Shown: positions 15,594-25,562, counted from the stretch's first letter. The stretch is 64,000 nt of DNA from an uncultured Alphaproteobacteria bacterium (GCA_910577205.1 CAJTMA010000005.1:22031-86030); one strand, 5' to 3'. Program-made: numbers and translations. Notes: a model not told the origin generated them from the sequence alone.

Positions 15594-16856
15594 TTAAGCG
15601 GATTTACTTTCCTTGGAAATAACATATTCCGGCTCGGCATTTTCATTGATAACCTTATCAGTTATAATAATTTCGCCAACGTTTTTCTTATCCGGAATAT
15701 CATACATAATCTGCAACAGATTTTCTTCCATAATCGCCCGCAGACCACGAGCGCCGGTCTTGCGTTCAATAGCTTTTTTCGCAATTGCCTTAAGCGCTTC
15801 CTCGGTAATTGTCAGCTTGACACCTTCCATCTCGAACAAAGCTTCATATTGCTTAACCAAAGCATTTTTCGGCTCTGTCAAAACGCGAACCAAAGCGTCT
15901 TCTTTCAAGTCATCCAAAGTGGCGATAATCGGCAAACGCCCGATAAATTCGGGAATCAAACCGAACTTAAGCAAATCTTCCGGCTGAACATCTTTCAATA
16001 CTTCGCCGATGCTCTTTTCTTCAGGGCTGCTGACTTTAGCGCCAAAACCGATAGAGGTTTCATTACCGCGCCGATTAACAATTTTTTCCAAACCGGCAAA
16101 AGCACCGCCGCAAATAAACAGGATATTGGTCGTATCAACGTGCAGAAATTCCTGTTGTGGATGTTTACGCCCGCCTTGAGGAGGAACATTGGCAACCGTA
16201 CCTTCAATAATTTTCAGCAAAGCCTGTTGCACACCTTCACCTGATACGTCACGCGTAATTGATGGACCATCAGTTTTGCGGGTAATCTTATCAATCTCAT
16301 CAATATAAACAATACCGCGCTGCGCTTTTTCAATATCATAATTTGCAGCTTGCACCAACTTCAAAATAATGTTCTCGACATCTTCGCCGACATAACCGGC
16401 TTCAGTTAAAGTCGTTGCATCGGAAATCGCAAACGGCACATCCAAAATTTTAGCCAAAGTCTGTGCCAAAAGGGTTTTACCGCTGCCGGTCGAACCAATC
16501 AAAATCACGTTGGACTTGGAAATTTCCACATCTTTGTTGGCTTTTTGAGAGTTCAAGCGCTTATAATGGTTATAAACCGCAACAGACAGAACTTTTTTGG
16601 CTTCATCCTGACCGATAACATATTGGTCAAGAAACTCTTTGATTTTTGACGGTGTCGGCAGTTTTTCCGGCGTAATTCCGGCTTCGGCTTTGCGTTCTTC
16701 CTCAAGCTCGTCAGCCACAATATTTATGCAGACTTCAATGCATTCGTCACAAATATACACGCCGCGACCGGCAACCAGCTTTTTCACTTCTGCCTGGCTT
16801 TTTCCGCAAAAGGAACAATGCAGCATCTCTCCGTTATTTTCTTTTTCGTCACTCAT
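15594..16856 (-). CDS. clpX: ATP-dependent protease ATP-binding subunit ClpX
   Basis: 420 residues. An N-terminal C4 zinc-binding domain (C-S-F-C-G-K-S and C-D-E-C-I) recognises substrates and adaptors. The AAA+ unfoldase domain follows, with Walker A G-S-T-G-S-G-K-T, Walker B I-V-Y-I-D-E-I-D-K, and the I-G-F-G tripeptide loop (A-K-V-S-S-P region nearby) that docks ClpP. It unfolds tagged proteins and feeds them to ClpP. It is 9 bases downstream of clpP in the same operon. Confidence 0.98.
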   Translation of the reverse strand: MSDEKENNGEMLHCSFCGKSQAEVKKLVAGRGVYICDECIEVCINIVADELEEERKAEAGITPEKLPTPSKIKEFLDQYVIGQDEAKKVLSVAVYNHYKRLNSQKANKDVEISKSNVILIGSTGSGKTLLAQTLAKILDVPFAISDATTLTEAGYVGEDVENIILKLVQAANYDIEKAQRGIVYIDEIDKITRKTDGPSITRDVSGEGVQQALLKIIEGTVANVPPQGGRKHPQQEFLHVDTTNILFICGGAFAGLEKIVNRRGNETSIGFGAKVSSPEEKSIGEVLKDVQPEDLLKFGLIPEFIGRLPIIATLDDLKEDALVRVLTEPKNALVKQYEALFEMEGVKLTITEEALKAIAKKAIERKTGARGLRAIMEENLLQIMYDIPDKKNVGEIIITDKVINENAEPEYVISKESKSA

Positions 16857-16865
16857 CGTTTCATC

Positions 16866-17495
16866 CTATTTAATATCATTACGAGAGGTTACAATCTGGT
16901 CAATCAAACCAAATTTCAATGCTTCTTCCGGCGTCATAAAATTATCGCGATCCATTGCTTTTTCAATAACCGATAATTTCTGCCCGGTATTTTCGGCATA
17001 AATCTGATTCAGGCGCTTACGCATATCCAAAATTAATTTAGCTTGAATTTCAATATCTGTCGCCTGCCCTTTAGCACCGCCTGACGGCTGGTGAATCATA
17101 ATTTGAGAGTTCGGCAGGGAGAAACGTTTCCCTTTAGTACCGCCGGCTAACAGGAAAGACCCCATAGAACAAGCCTGCCCGATACAAATCGTTGCCACAT
17201 CGCAGCTGATGTATTTCATCGTATCATACATTGCCATACCGGAAGTAATTACCCCGCCCGGAGAATTAATATACAGGGAAATATCCTTTTTGGGATTTTC
17301 AGATTCCAAAAACAACAGCTGCGCACAAACCAAAGAAGAAATATCATCATTAACTTCCCCGGTCAGAAAAATGATTCTTTCTTTAAGCAAACGGGAATAA
17401 ATATCAAATGAACGCTCTCCCCTTGATGTCTGCTCAATCACCATCGGCACTAATGTGCTGTTGTATATTTCTAAAGGATTTCTCTCAGTCATCAT
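16866..17495 (-). CDS. clpP: ATP-dependent Clp protease proteolytic subunit
   Basis: 209 residues. The catalytic triad is present: Ser in Q-A-C-S-M-G-S-F-L-L, His in M-I-H-Q-P-S-G-G, and Asp further on. The start reads MMTERNPLEIYNSTLVPMVIEQ, with a short propeptide. It forms the tetradecameric barrel used by ClpX. tig normally lies immediately upstream; here a five-gene glycan island separates them. Confidence 0.98.
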   Translation of the reverse strand: MMTERNPLEIYNSTLVPMVIEQTSRGERSFDIYSRLLKERIIFLTGEVNDDISSLVCAQLLFLESENPKKDISLYINSPGGVITSGMAMYDTMKYISCDVATICIGQACSMGSFLLAGGTKGKRFSLPNSQIMIHQPSGGAKGQATDIEIQAKLILDMRKRLNQIYAENTGQKLSVIEKAMDRDNFMTPEEALKFGLIDQIVTSRNDIK

Positions 17496-17575
17496 AACTT
17501 CCTTATCATAATAAACATTTTAAAACTTACACAAGTTTACATAGATATAATCAATAAATTATTAATAACCGCCTT

Positions 17576-18532
17576 TTAATCTTCGCGACGGGTCGTTTCA
17601 TCCACAATATATAAAGGCCTGCGTTTCACCTCTATAAAAATTTTAGCCATATATTCGCCTATAATGCCTAAAGACAGCAATTGTACGCCGCTGAAAATCG
17701 TAATGACAGTCACCAATGAAGCCCACCCGACCAGCGTTTTGCCATGCGCCCAGCCATACATAAGATAAGCCATGAAAATCAAGCTGAGAAAACAAACGGC
17801 AAACCCGGTAAAGGTCACCAAACGCAAAGGCACGATTGAAAAACTGGATATCCCGCTCCACGCAAACCCCAGCATTTTCATCAAAGGATATTTGGTTTCC
17901 CCTGCTTCTCTGGCTTTTCGGTCATAATAGACCTTATCATACTTAAAACCAACTAACGGCACCAGCGCCCTTAAAAACAGATTGCGTTCAGGAAACTCTT
18001 TTAACTGGTTGACTGCTCGCCGTGTCATCATACGAAAATCCGCATGATTGTATACTATATTGACACCCAGCAGTTTCATTAATTTATAAAAAGCCAATGC
18101 CGAATATTTCTTAAAAAACGTATCTGTTTCCCGGCTGTCCCGCACACCATAAACAATATCGCACCCGGAATTAATCTTTTTTAGCATTTCGCGAATTGCG
18201 CAGCAATCATCCTGCAAATCTGCATCTATGGTAACGTATATATCAGCCTCGCATTCATACATCCCCGCAATAATTGCTTTTTGATGCCCAAAATTGCGCG
18301 ATAAACTGACACCGTAAAAAATCTTATCTTTTGCCGCGGCCTGCTGAATAAGTTCCCATGTTTTATCCTGACTGCCGTCATTTACCAAACAAACGACACT
18401 GTCCCTGCTGACTTCTTTGCATTTAATCATCTCCGTTAACAAGCCGCCGATAACCTGAAGCGTTTTAGGCAAAATCTCTTCCTCATAATAACACGGCACG
18501 ACAATCGCAAGTTTAGGTAAATTTTCAGCCAT
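17576..18532 (-). CDS. GtrB-type polyprenyl-phosphate glycosyltransferase
   Basis: 318 residues. A GT2 domain (A-I-V-V-P-C-Y-Y-E-E-E near the start, T-I-D-A-D-L-Q-D-D near residue 100) is followed by two C-terminal membrane helices (residues about 225-300), as in GtrB and DPM1-like enzymes. These charge undecaprenyl phosphate with a hexose on the cytoplasmic face of the inner membrane. A GtrA flippase-like gene lies at 21941 and a large polytopic protein at 20283, the partners expected for a gtr glycan-modification set. It is co-oriented with the methyltransferase upstream (19-base gap). Confidence 0.88.
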   Translation of the reverse strand: MAENLPKLAIVVPCYYEEEILPKTLQVIGGLLTEMIKCKEVSRDSVVCLVNDGSQDKTWELIQQAAAKDKIFYGVSLSRNFGHQKAIIAGMYECEADIYVTIDADLQDDCCAIREMLKKINSGCDIVYGVRDSRETDTFFKKYSALAFYKLMKLLGVNIVYNHADFRMMTRRAVNQLKEFPERNLFLRALVPLVGFKYDKVYYDRKAREAGETKYPLMKMLGFAWSGISSFSIVPLRLVTFTGFAVCFLSLIFMAYLMYGWAHGKTLVGWASLVTVITIFSGVQLLSLGIIGEYMAKIFIEVKRRPLYIVDETTRRED

Positions 18533-18551
18533 TTCTGCTCCTCATAAATAA

Positions 18552-19367
18552 TTAACGCCATCTTTGAACATATTTTATCAATCCGGGAAATTTCACCAAC
18601 AACAAACGTTTAACTTCAAACATTAAACGCGAACCGGAAAACCGCCTCTTTTCTTGTTTAAGAAATTTTTCATTGTTCTTTAGGGCATTCTTTTCTCCGA
18701 CTTTCACTAATCTTGTTTGGACAATAAACTGCATAACTTCAGAATATGCATCATCAGAAATAAATGCGGAAACTTCATAAGGAAGCTCTTTCAAACGGTG
18801 TGGCTGAAAACCGTCTGCCGGAAGCATAGTCATTTTCCATGCTTCAATTACTAAACCCAAATTGCTTAAAAAATCTACAAACGACTTTGCAGTAAAAAAA
18901 CGCAAATGCGTTTTATCTAAAATCCCTAACTCCGTATATGTCCAATCATTAAGCAGCAAATTAGCTTTGATGCTGGCATGGGCAACATTAGGTACGGAAA
19001 TAATTAATTTTGCCTCCGGGGCTAACAGTTTTTTCAATTGGGATACGGCATATTCAGGCTTCATCAAGTGTTCCAAAACATCGGCACAGACAATATAATC
19101 AAAATTATCTACCAGCATTTCGGCCTGAAAATGATTCATATCCCATCTGTAAATTTTCTCATATGCTCCGATTTGTTCGCTTGCGGCAGCATTCTCGGCT
19201 TCATATTCAATGCCCCATACCCGGCAATTCTTTTTTTGGAGCAAACGCCCCAAATCTCCGGCACCACAACCAACGTCCAATACTCTGCTTCCCGGCCTAA
19301 TCATTTCTGCCACAAGGGCAACGCTGTCATTATTATTCAAATAACTCCCATTATGGCTGTAAAGCAT
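18552..19367 (-). CDS. class I SAM-dependent methyltransferase
   Basis: 271 residues. Motif I is V-L-D-V-G-C-G-A-G-D-L-G near residues 35-46, then I-V-C-A-D-V-L-E-H-L (post-motif II) and a ubiE-like L-L-A-P-E-A-K-L-I-I-S-V-P-N-V-A-H. The C-terminal 70 residues are basic. Methyltransferases of this type in glycan clusters modify sugars or fatty acids, but the substrate here is unknown. It heads the minus-strand pair; the divergent GT2 gene begins 100 bases away, so the two units likely share a regulatory region. Confidence 0.85.
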   Translation of the reverse strand: MLYSHNGSYLNNNDSVALVAEMIRPGSRVLDVGCGAGDLGRLLQKKNCRVWGIEYEAENAAASEQIGAYEKIYRWDMNHFQAEMLVDNFDYIVCADVLEHLMKPEYAVSQLKKLLAPEAKLIISVPNVAHASIKANLLLNDWTYTELGILDKTHLRFFTAKSFVDFLSNLGLVIEAWKMTMLPADGFQPHRLKELPYEVSAFISDDAYSEVMQFIVQTRLVKVGEKNALKNNEKFLKQEKRRFSGSRLMFEVKRLLLVKFPGLIKYVQRWR

Positions 19368-19467
19368 AAACTATCCCCAAACAACAAAAAAAAGAATAAA
19401 AAATCAATATAATTTATATATAATTAGTATTTATTAATAAATCTCAAAAAAGCAAAAGCATTTTTTT

Positions 19468-20283
19468 ATGTCCAATATAAAAGTTTCGGTTCTCATTCCT
19501 GTTTACAATGGAGCTCCTTTCTTAAAAGAAGCCCTAGACAGCATACTCAACCAAACTTTTACTGATTTTGAATTAATACTTCTTAACGACGCCTCCCCCG
19601 ATAACTCTGAAGAAATCATAAAGCAATACAACGACGACCGCATTCGCTATTATCGCAACAAAAAAAATTTAGGCATTTCTGCCAGCCGCAACAAACTGAT
19701 GGATTTAGCTCAGGGGGAATATTGGGTTATTATGGATAATGATGACATCTCTTTACCGTTCCGCCTGGAAGAGCAAGTCAAATTCATGGATAAACATTCT
19801 GACATCACAATGGCGGGAAGCTGGTGCGAACTGTTTAGCAGCAGACCGGACAACGGAATAATCAGCTACCTGAAATACTGTTTTTATAACCTCGGCTGGC
19901 TCTGGACTCAAAAAAATTTCCCTGACTGGAGCGATATGTTTCAGGGAAATCCTGTTATGCACACAACTTCGATTCTCCGCAGTTGTGATATCAAAAAACA
20001 TCGTATACGTTATAATCCCGACTACAGCCCTGCTGAAGATTACGACCTCTGCCGCCAAATATTGGCTGCCGGATTAAAGCTGGCCAATCAACCCAAACTA
20101 TTGACCAAATATCGCTGGTTTGGCAATAACGTTTCCATTACCCGTCGTCCTGCCATGAAAATTGCCGACGCAAAAGTCAAATCTGATGTCCGGGCTGTTT
20201 TACAAACCAAACAACCGCCTTACCCTTATTACAAAGTAATCTTACAAAAATTGCGATTAAAATTCTTAACGAGGAAATATTAA
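19468..20283 (+). CDS. GT2 family glycosyltransferase
   Basis: 271 residues. GT-A fold signature V-S-V-L-I-P-V-Y-N-G-A-P-F-L at the N-terminus, L-N-D-A-S-P-D-N-S, and the nucleotide-sugar/metal motif I-M-D-N-D-D near residue 92. No membrane segments; it probably works on the cytoplasmic face of the inner membrane. Its stop overlaps the next start (TAATG), so it is translationally coupled to the membrane protein. It is AT-rich compared with the clp genes beside it, consistent with acquisition. Confidence 0.9.
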   Translation: MSNIKVSVLIPVYNGAPFLKEALDSILNQTFTDFELILLNDASPDNSEEIIKQYNDDRIRYYRNKKNLGISASRNKLMDLAQGEYWVIMDNDDISLPFRLEEQVKFMDKHSDITMAGSWCELFSSRPDNGIISYLKYCFYNLGWLWTQKNFPDWSDMFQGNPVMHTTSILRSCDIKKHRIRYNPDYSPAEDYDLCRQILAAGLKLANQPKLLTKYRWFGNNVSITRRPAMKIADAKVKSDVRAVLQTKQPPYPYYKVILQKLRLKFLTRKY

Positions 20284-21944
20284 TGCTGCAAGAACCTCTT
20301 TTCCAAGAAAACATATTGTCAACTATTCTCCGCAATTTTGATTTTTACCTGTTCGGTTCAAATTGGCTGCCTTATGCCTTAGGCCTATTAGCTTTACTAA
20401 GTTTAACCGTACTCACTCTCAAGTGGGCCGGAGCTGAAAAAGAAAATTATTTATTTCCGCCCCATCACATCCCTTTCAATCGTTACAATCAAAGCGGACT
20501 GTATTTCTGCCTGCTCTGCTTCGGCATATATGCTTTTAATGTTTTTTCTTTAGACAATACTCTGTTCAACAATTATGATTTGATGAGTCTGAATACCACA
20601 TTTATATTTGAAAAAGGCGTTGCGGCTACCTATGCTAACAACAGGCTGGCTCCGGTTTCCTTTTTTGATTTAAACTTTCTCTATGCCATAACCCATAATT
20701 TCACCCTGATTAATATATACGTCATTCTCAAACAAGCGCTGATATTATGGCTTTTATTTAATCTGCTTGATTATATTTCCATTAAAACCAGACTGTTGCT
20801 TATCGGCACAATAACTTTACTGCCGGCTATGTTCTGGATAAATAACATTATCTTTCCCGAGCAAAACGAACTCATATTTTTACTCAGCAGTTTCATTTGT
20901 TTGCGCCGTTATACGCAAAAGCACCAATTTCGATACCTTTGGTTATATTGTTTTCTAGCCTTATTGGCCGTTTATACAAAAGAAACAGCCATAATCTTCT
21001 ACTTCGGAATACTAATATATAATCTGCTGTATTATGTATTTCACGACAAAATAAATTATCATAATCTATTCCGCCCCTGGCTGATGGCTAAAGCTTTCCC
21101 GTTCGAATTTATAACATTTTTAATCGGCTTAAGTTTTGCTTTGTTTTACTTTCATACTGTCAACAGCATGAGTGAAAACGCCTATGTACAATTAAGGCAG
21201 AAACCCTTATTTGATCTTATCAAATTATTTAAAATAGAAATTATCTTAACTGTAATTGCATGGATAGTTTTCATCAAAAAACTTTTCAAAAAAGAAGATT
21301 TTTCCACTTTAATCAACGAAGCATTCCTCTGGGGAGCAACATCAATCCTTTTATTTCTGCTTTTTATCCTTAAAATGGACGCAGGAGTTCCTCATACTGC
21401 TCACAAAACCTACTATGCAATTCTATGCAGCATTTTCAGCATCATCTATATTTCTTCAAATCTAAAAAATATCGCCTTATATATAATCTTTACAATTATA
21501 ATCTGCTGGTCTTGTGCCACAAATTATTATTTTCATCACAAAGAAAACGGCGTTTATTACCGCCAAATCGCTGATTTTATGGCAGAAGAATTAACCAAAG
21601 AACCCCAAATTACCATTTCCTTTTTCAAAAATACAGAACCTTTGCCTTGGATTTATGAAACATGGAGTTCAGCTTTTATGTATTATTTTCCCGACAAAGA
21701 CATTACTTTCAAATTTCTATGGCTTAAAAACAGCCCAAAGAAAGACTTAGATTTATATGTATACCATCGCTACTACAAAGCAAAAAAATTAACTAAAATT
21801 TCGTCAGATACACTTGCCGCTAATGACTATTGCATCCTCAAAAAAAACAGCGCTCATTACCATGAAAACAAACAAGACATCAGTAAGTTCACACCTTCAC
21901 TTGTCTTCGAAAACAAAATTTTTGAGGTCTATAAGCTGAAATGA
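20283..21944 (+). CDS. polytopic membrane protein, candidate GT-C glycosyltransferase
   Basis: 553 residues with about ten hydrophobic segments in the first 400 residues and a soluble C-terminal part (from about 420). No conserved motif was recognised with certainty. Size, topology and position between a GT2 gene and GtrA fit the serotype-specific Gtr transferase that moves a lipid-linked sugar onto the glycan on the periplasmic side. It has low GC, many Phe/Ile/Asn/Lys codons. It is coupled at both ends (1-base overlap upstream, 4-base overlap with gtrA downstream). A Wzy-like polymerase is the main alternative. Confidence 0.62.
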   Translation: MLQEPLFQENILSTILRNFDFYLFGSNWLPYALGLLALLSLTVLTLKWAGAEKENYLFPPHHIPFNRYNQSGLYFCLLCFGIYAFNVFSLDNTLFNNYDLMSLNTTFIFEKGVAATYANNRLAPVSFFDLNFLYAITHNFTLINIYVILKQALILWLLFNLLDYISIKTRLLLIGTITLLPAMFWINNIIFPEQNELIFLLSSFICLRRYTQKHQFRYLWLYCFLALLAVYTKETAIIFYFGILIYNLLYYVFHDKINYHNLFRPWLMAKAFPFEFITFLIGLSFALFYFHTVNSMSENAYVQLRQKPLFDLIKLFKIEIILTVIAWIVFIKKLFKKEDFSTLINEAFLWGATSILLFLLFILKMDAGVPHTAHKTYYAILCSIFSIIYISSNLKNIALYIIFTIIICWSCATNYYFHHKENGVYYRQIADFMAEELTKEPQITISFFKNTEPLPWIYETWSSAFMYYFPDKDITFKFLWLKNSPKKDLDLYVYHRYYKAKKLTKISSDTLAANDYCILKKNSAHYHENKQDISKFTPSLVFENKIFEVYKLK

Positions 21945-22351
21945 AAAAGTTATACAATACAATTAAATCTTACTGGTTTAAACTTCCCCGGCAGCTGCGC
22001 TTCATCATCGTCGGCGGGTTCAATACGCTAGCGGCTTATCTGCTATTTGTCTTTTTTATCAAAGTTGTCGCCCTGCCTTATCAAGCTGCAATTATATTTC
22101 AATTTTTTCTCTCAATTAACCTATCCATTTTCAGCATGAAATACTGTGTATTTTGCTCGCATAATAATATAAAAAAGGAATACCTCAAAGCATGGAATGT
22201 ATATTTGACAATGCTTGCCGCCAATTATTTCTTTCTCTGGATAACAACAGATATCCTTCATTTCAACATTTTATACAGCCAAGCGGTTTTCACTGTGCTG
22301 TCAACCATTCTGACTTACCTGCTGCACCGTTTTTATTCTTTCCGCAATTAA
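21941..22351 (+). CDS. GtrA family membrane protein
   Basis: 136 residues with four membrane helices. The start R-F-I-I-V-G-G-F-N-T-L-A-A-Y-L-L is the GtrA family hallmark, and a basic Y-S-F-R-N tail ends it. GtrA proteins are proposed to flip undecaprenyl-phosphate-linked glucose across the inner membrane for O-antigen or teichoic acid decoration. It is the last gene of the plus-strand unit of the island. It overlaps the preceding gene by 4 bases. Confidence 0.88.
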   Translation: MKKLYNTIKSYWFKLPRQLRFIIVGGFNTLAAYLLFVFFIKVVALPYQAAIIFQFFLSINLSIFSMKYCVFCSHNNIKKEYLKAWNVYLTMLAANYFFLWITTDILHFNILYSQAVFTVLSTILTYLLHRFYSFRN

Positions 22352-22541
22352 TACCACATACCAAACTTGCTTGCTGTACCTTTCCATTCAGCCCAATACA
22401 TAGATATCCCTCAGTAAACTGGAGGGATTAATCAGCTACAAACCTGACGGCTTGACCACACTCGTTGGCATGAAACAGTATCTAATGACACCATGGCATT
22501 CAGCCCCGAATAAACTCCGGGTTTTCTGTACGGAGTGTAAT

Positions 22542-22573
22542 AAAAAAAACCTCCCAAGCGGGAGGTTTTTTTT
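22542..22573. terminator. bidirectional terminator after tig
   Basis: ACCTCCC and GGGAGGT with a 4-base loop, A-run on the left and eight T on the right. It ends tig (minus) and can also stop readthrough from the gtrA side. The 190 bases between gtrA and this hairpin hold no gene. Confidence 0.9.
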
Positions 22574-22588
22574 ACATTCATCAAATCA

Positions 22589-24007
22589 CTAAGCTGACTT
22601 TTTTGAAGATTTTTTAGTTTCTTTTTCTTCACTTTTGCTTTCAGCTTTAGCCGAAGATTTCTTAGCAGCTTTTTTAGCCGGCTTTTTATCATCATCAAAA
22701 GAATACAATTCTTCAATGCTGACAATCTTTTCGCTGACATTAGACTGACCGATAACATAATCAACAATCTTTTCTTCAAAAACCGGAGCTTTCAAAGCTT
22801 CAATAGCCTGCTTATTTTTCAGATAATAGTCAAATACAGCCTTTTCCTGTCCCGGATATTTTTTAGCTTCATTCATGATTGCCTTATTAATATCATCCGG
22901 CGTAATGGTTACCTTGGCATTTTTGCCGATTTCGGACAACAGCAGACCAAGCTTAACGCGGCGAACAGCAATATCTTTATATTCAGCCAGCAATTCTTCT
23001 TCAGATTTAGCTTTTTCGCTTTCATCCAGCTGATTAAACTTTTTAGCCTGTTCGTATTGGTCAACAATGCTCTTATATTCAGCATCAACCAATCCGGCCG
23101 GAACATCAAAACTGTATTCATTATCCAAATTATCCAGCAACTGGCGTTTCAATTTCATTTTGGAAGCAGCTTCATAATCGCCCTTAATGCGTTCAGCAAT
23201 AGCAGCTTTCAGCTTATCCAAATTTTCTTCGCCCAAAGATTTGGCAAATTCATCATTGATTTCAACAGCTTTTGCTGCGCGCAATTCTTTAATCTCAACA
23301 GCAAAAACAGAAGCTTTGCCAGCCAAATCTTTAGCATGATAATTTTCAGGGAAAGTAACGTTAACGTCAACTTTATCACCGGCTTTTTTACCAACGAGCT
23401 GGTCTTCAAAACCCGGAATAAACGAATTAGAACCCAATTCCAAAGGATAATTATTGCCTTTGCCGCCTTGGAACTCAACACCGTCAACAGAACCGACAAA
23501 ATCAATAACCACGGTATCCCCGTTAGCTGCAGCGCGGTCTTCTTCAACTTTAACCGTTTCACGGCGGGACTGGGCAATATAATTCAAAGCTTTTTCAACT
23601 TCTTCAGCCGGAACTTCTGCCATCAGCTTTTCAAGTTTAATTGAAGACAAATCGCCGACTTTGATTTCCGGCATCAATTCAACGCTCAATGAAAACTCAA
23701 TATCTTTGCCGTCTTCAAATTTGGTTACTTTAATGTTCGGCATCATTGCCGGATTCAGCTTATTGCTTTTGATAACTTCTTCAGTTGCATCGCGAACGGC
23801 TTCATCCAAAACTTCGCCCAATACGGCAGCCCGGTATTTCTGTTTCAACATTTCTTTCGGAGCTTTACCCGGACGGAAACCTGGGATTTTGGTACTTTTG
23901 GCAATCTGGTTGATTTTAGCTTCAACCTGTTTTTCAAAATCTGCCGCCGGAATAACGACGGTATATTCTTTTTTCAAACCTTCGGATTTTAACTCAGTAG
24001 CTTTCAT
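22589..24007 (-). CDS. tig: trigger factor
   Basis: 472 residues from the ATG at 24007; a longer frame upstream would run into the tRNA gene. Domains: ribosome-binding N-domain with the G-F-R-P-G-K-A-P loop near residue 45, an FKBP-type PPIase domain (G-D-T-V-V-I-D-F-V-G-S), and a helical C-terminal chaperone domain ending in a long Lys/Ser tail. It binds at the ribosome exit tunnel and shields nascent chains. Located directly downstream of tRNA-Leu. In most relatives clpP follows at once; here an island intervenes. Confidence 0.97.
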   Translation of the reverse strand: MKATELKSEGLKKEYTVVIPAADFEKQVEAKINQIAKSTKIPGFRPGKAPKEMLKQKYRAAVLGEVLDEAVRDATEEVIKSNKLNPAMMPNIKVTKFEDGKDIEFSLSVELMPEIKVGDLSSIKLEKLMAEVPAEEVEKALNYIAQSRRETVKVEEDRAAANGDTVVIDFVGSVDGVEFQGGKGNNYPLELGSNSFIPGFEDQLVGKKAGDKVDVNVTFPENYHAKDLAGKASVFAVEIKELRAAKAVEINDEFAKSLGEENLDKLKAAIAERIKGDYEAASKMKLKRQLLDNLDNEYSFDVPAGLVDAEYKSIVDQYEQAKKFNQLDESEKAKSEEELLAEYKDIAVRRVKLGLLLSEIGKNAKVTITPDDINKAIMNEAKKYPGQEKAVFDYYLKNKQAIEALKAPVFEEKIVDYVIGQSNVSEKIVSIEELYSFDDDKKPAKKAAKKSSAKAESKSEEKETKKSSKKSA

Positions 24008-24052
24008 TACATTCTCTTTTTTTATAGTTGATTCAAACCGTTGCAGTGCGGA

Positions 24053-24137
<85 letters not shown>

Positions 24138-24310
24138 GCTGACACTGATAATTGCTTGCATACTACATAAAAAAAATTTTAAATCAAGCAAAATTCACAG
24201 CGCCAACAAAATTATTGTAATCTTTGAATATATTTAATAAGATGGGCGCAAGAAAGAATTTTACGGCCTGTAGCGCAAACAGGACATTATTGACTAAAGG
24301 GAGCAAACTT

Positions 24311-25552
24311 GTGCAAATAACCAGAATTCTCGTTTCCGCGGCTTTGACCGCCGGTTTGTTAAGCGGTTGTTCTTATATTGAAAATCACACCAGCCCTGAT
24401 ACATATAACAGCCTGACTTTCGGCGATGCCGGAGCTAAAGAAGCCTCAAAGGCGACCCTGGCTTACTCGCAAGGCAATTTTATTGAAGCCGAAGAACACG
24501 TCCAAATGTCTTTGCGCCAAAACCCTAAAAACGCCCAAGCTTTAATGGTCGGGGCATTAACTGCCGAAAAAATGGGGCGTCCTAACCTTGCGCGCCAATA
24601 TTATGAAGAGCTAATGCTCTCTGCCGGAAACCAAACAACCGTTCTCGGCACTGATGATATGCTGCCGCAAAAGATGACGGACGTTGCGGCTAAACGCCTG
24701 CGCCTGATTAACATGAATCAGACCAAACTGGTTATTGAAGATGCCAACGGTACCAAAATTTTCAGCATCAGCGAAGAAGCTGCCGCCCGCCAAGGCAAAT
24801 CCGCTTTGGAAGAAGCGCTGTTCATCCGCGAGCAAAAAAATGCCGCAGAAAATCTAGCCGTCACCGAAGCAAATGTCAAAGCTGTAGAAGTTTTGTTCAC
24901 GCCGCAGGAACAAAATATCGTTTCCCGCTTTTTAATTATGAAAGAGCTGGCAGAAAATGACCTCATCACCAAAGAAGAGTTTTTGAAAGCGCGCCAATCC
25001 AACATTGGCGGCCTGTTGCCCTTAATTAATCCGCCGGCAGGCATCACTACAGATAAGCCTGTCCCTTCGCCTGATGTGATAATCGAGCGGATTAACGCGC
25101 TGAAAACAGCAACCGAAGACCGCGCCATTACCCCGCGCGAGTTTTCCGCCGAACGCAATCTGATTGTCGAGGCTATTTTACCGCCGAACCCCAGACAGCG
25201 CCTGAAACCGCAAGCTCCGGCTAAAAATATTTTGGATGCAGCCAAAAACATCCGCAAATTAGAGGTTATTTATGACCTCGGTTTGATTACCGCTAAGGAA
25301 AAGGAAAAAGAACAAGCCGCAATTGAACGCCATTTGGGTCTTGGCAATAGCGCTAAAGCCGCCGCTCCGGTTACCACAACGACAACCACCAAAACGGAAC
25401 GGATTGAAATTATCCCGGCAGAAGCCTTGAAACCTATAGCTTCAACTCCGGTCAGCACTGCGCCGCAAATGCCGGAGATTATTCCTGCCGCGCAGCCGAC
25501 GACAGAGCCGCAGCCGCTGCTCCCCAATGTTTCCAGCCCTTTTAACGGCTGA
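24311..25552 (+). CDS. TPR lipoprotein with SHOCT-like repeats
   Basis: 413 residues from a GTG at 24311, preceded by AAGGGAG; a possible upstream ATG at 24224 lacks a ribosome binding site and puts the signal 30 residues inside. The signal ends at a lipobox, L-L-S-G-C. Then a TPR-like pair (residues 50-110; A-S-K-A-T-L-A-Y-S-Q-G-N-F-I-E-A-E), and three segments resembling short SHOCT units: L-A-E-N-D-L-I-T-K-E-E-F, T-E-D-R-A-I-T-P-R-E-F and Y-D-L-G-L-I-T-A-K-E-K. A Pro/Thr-rich tail follows. It is probably an inner-leaflet envelope lipoprotein mediating protein contacts; role unknown. Confidence 0.72.
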   Translation: MQITRILVSAALTAGLLSGCSYIENHTSPDTYNSLTFGDAGAKEASKATLAYSQGNFIEAEEHVQMSLRQNPKNAQALMVGALTAEKMGRPNLARQYYEELMLSAGNQTTVLGTDDMLPQKMTDVAAKRLRLINMNQTKLVIEDANGTKIFSISEEAAARQGKSALEEALFIREQKNAAENLAVTEANVKAVEVLFTPQEQNIVSRFLIMKELAENDLITKEEFLKARQSNIGGLLPLINPPAGITTDKPVPSPDVIIERINALKTATEDRAITPREFSAERNLIVEAILPPNPRQRLKPQAPAKNILDAAKNIRKLEVIYDLGLITAKEKEKEQAAIERHLGLGNSAKAAAPVTTTTTTKTERIEIIPAEALKPIASTPVSTAPQMPEIIPAAQPTTEPQPLLPNVSSPFNG

Positions 25553-25562
25553 TAAAATTCAT

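Noticed and set aside
22432..22779. 115-codon minus-strand frame at the end of tig
   Set aside because: Different frame of the Lys-rich tig tail; low complexity and running through the terminator.
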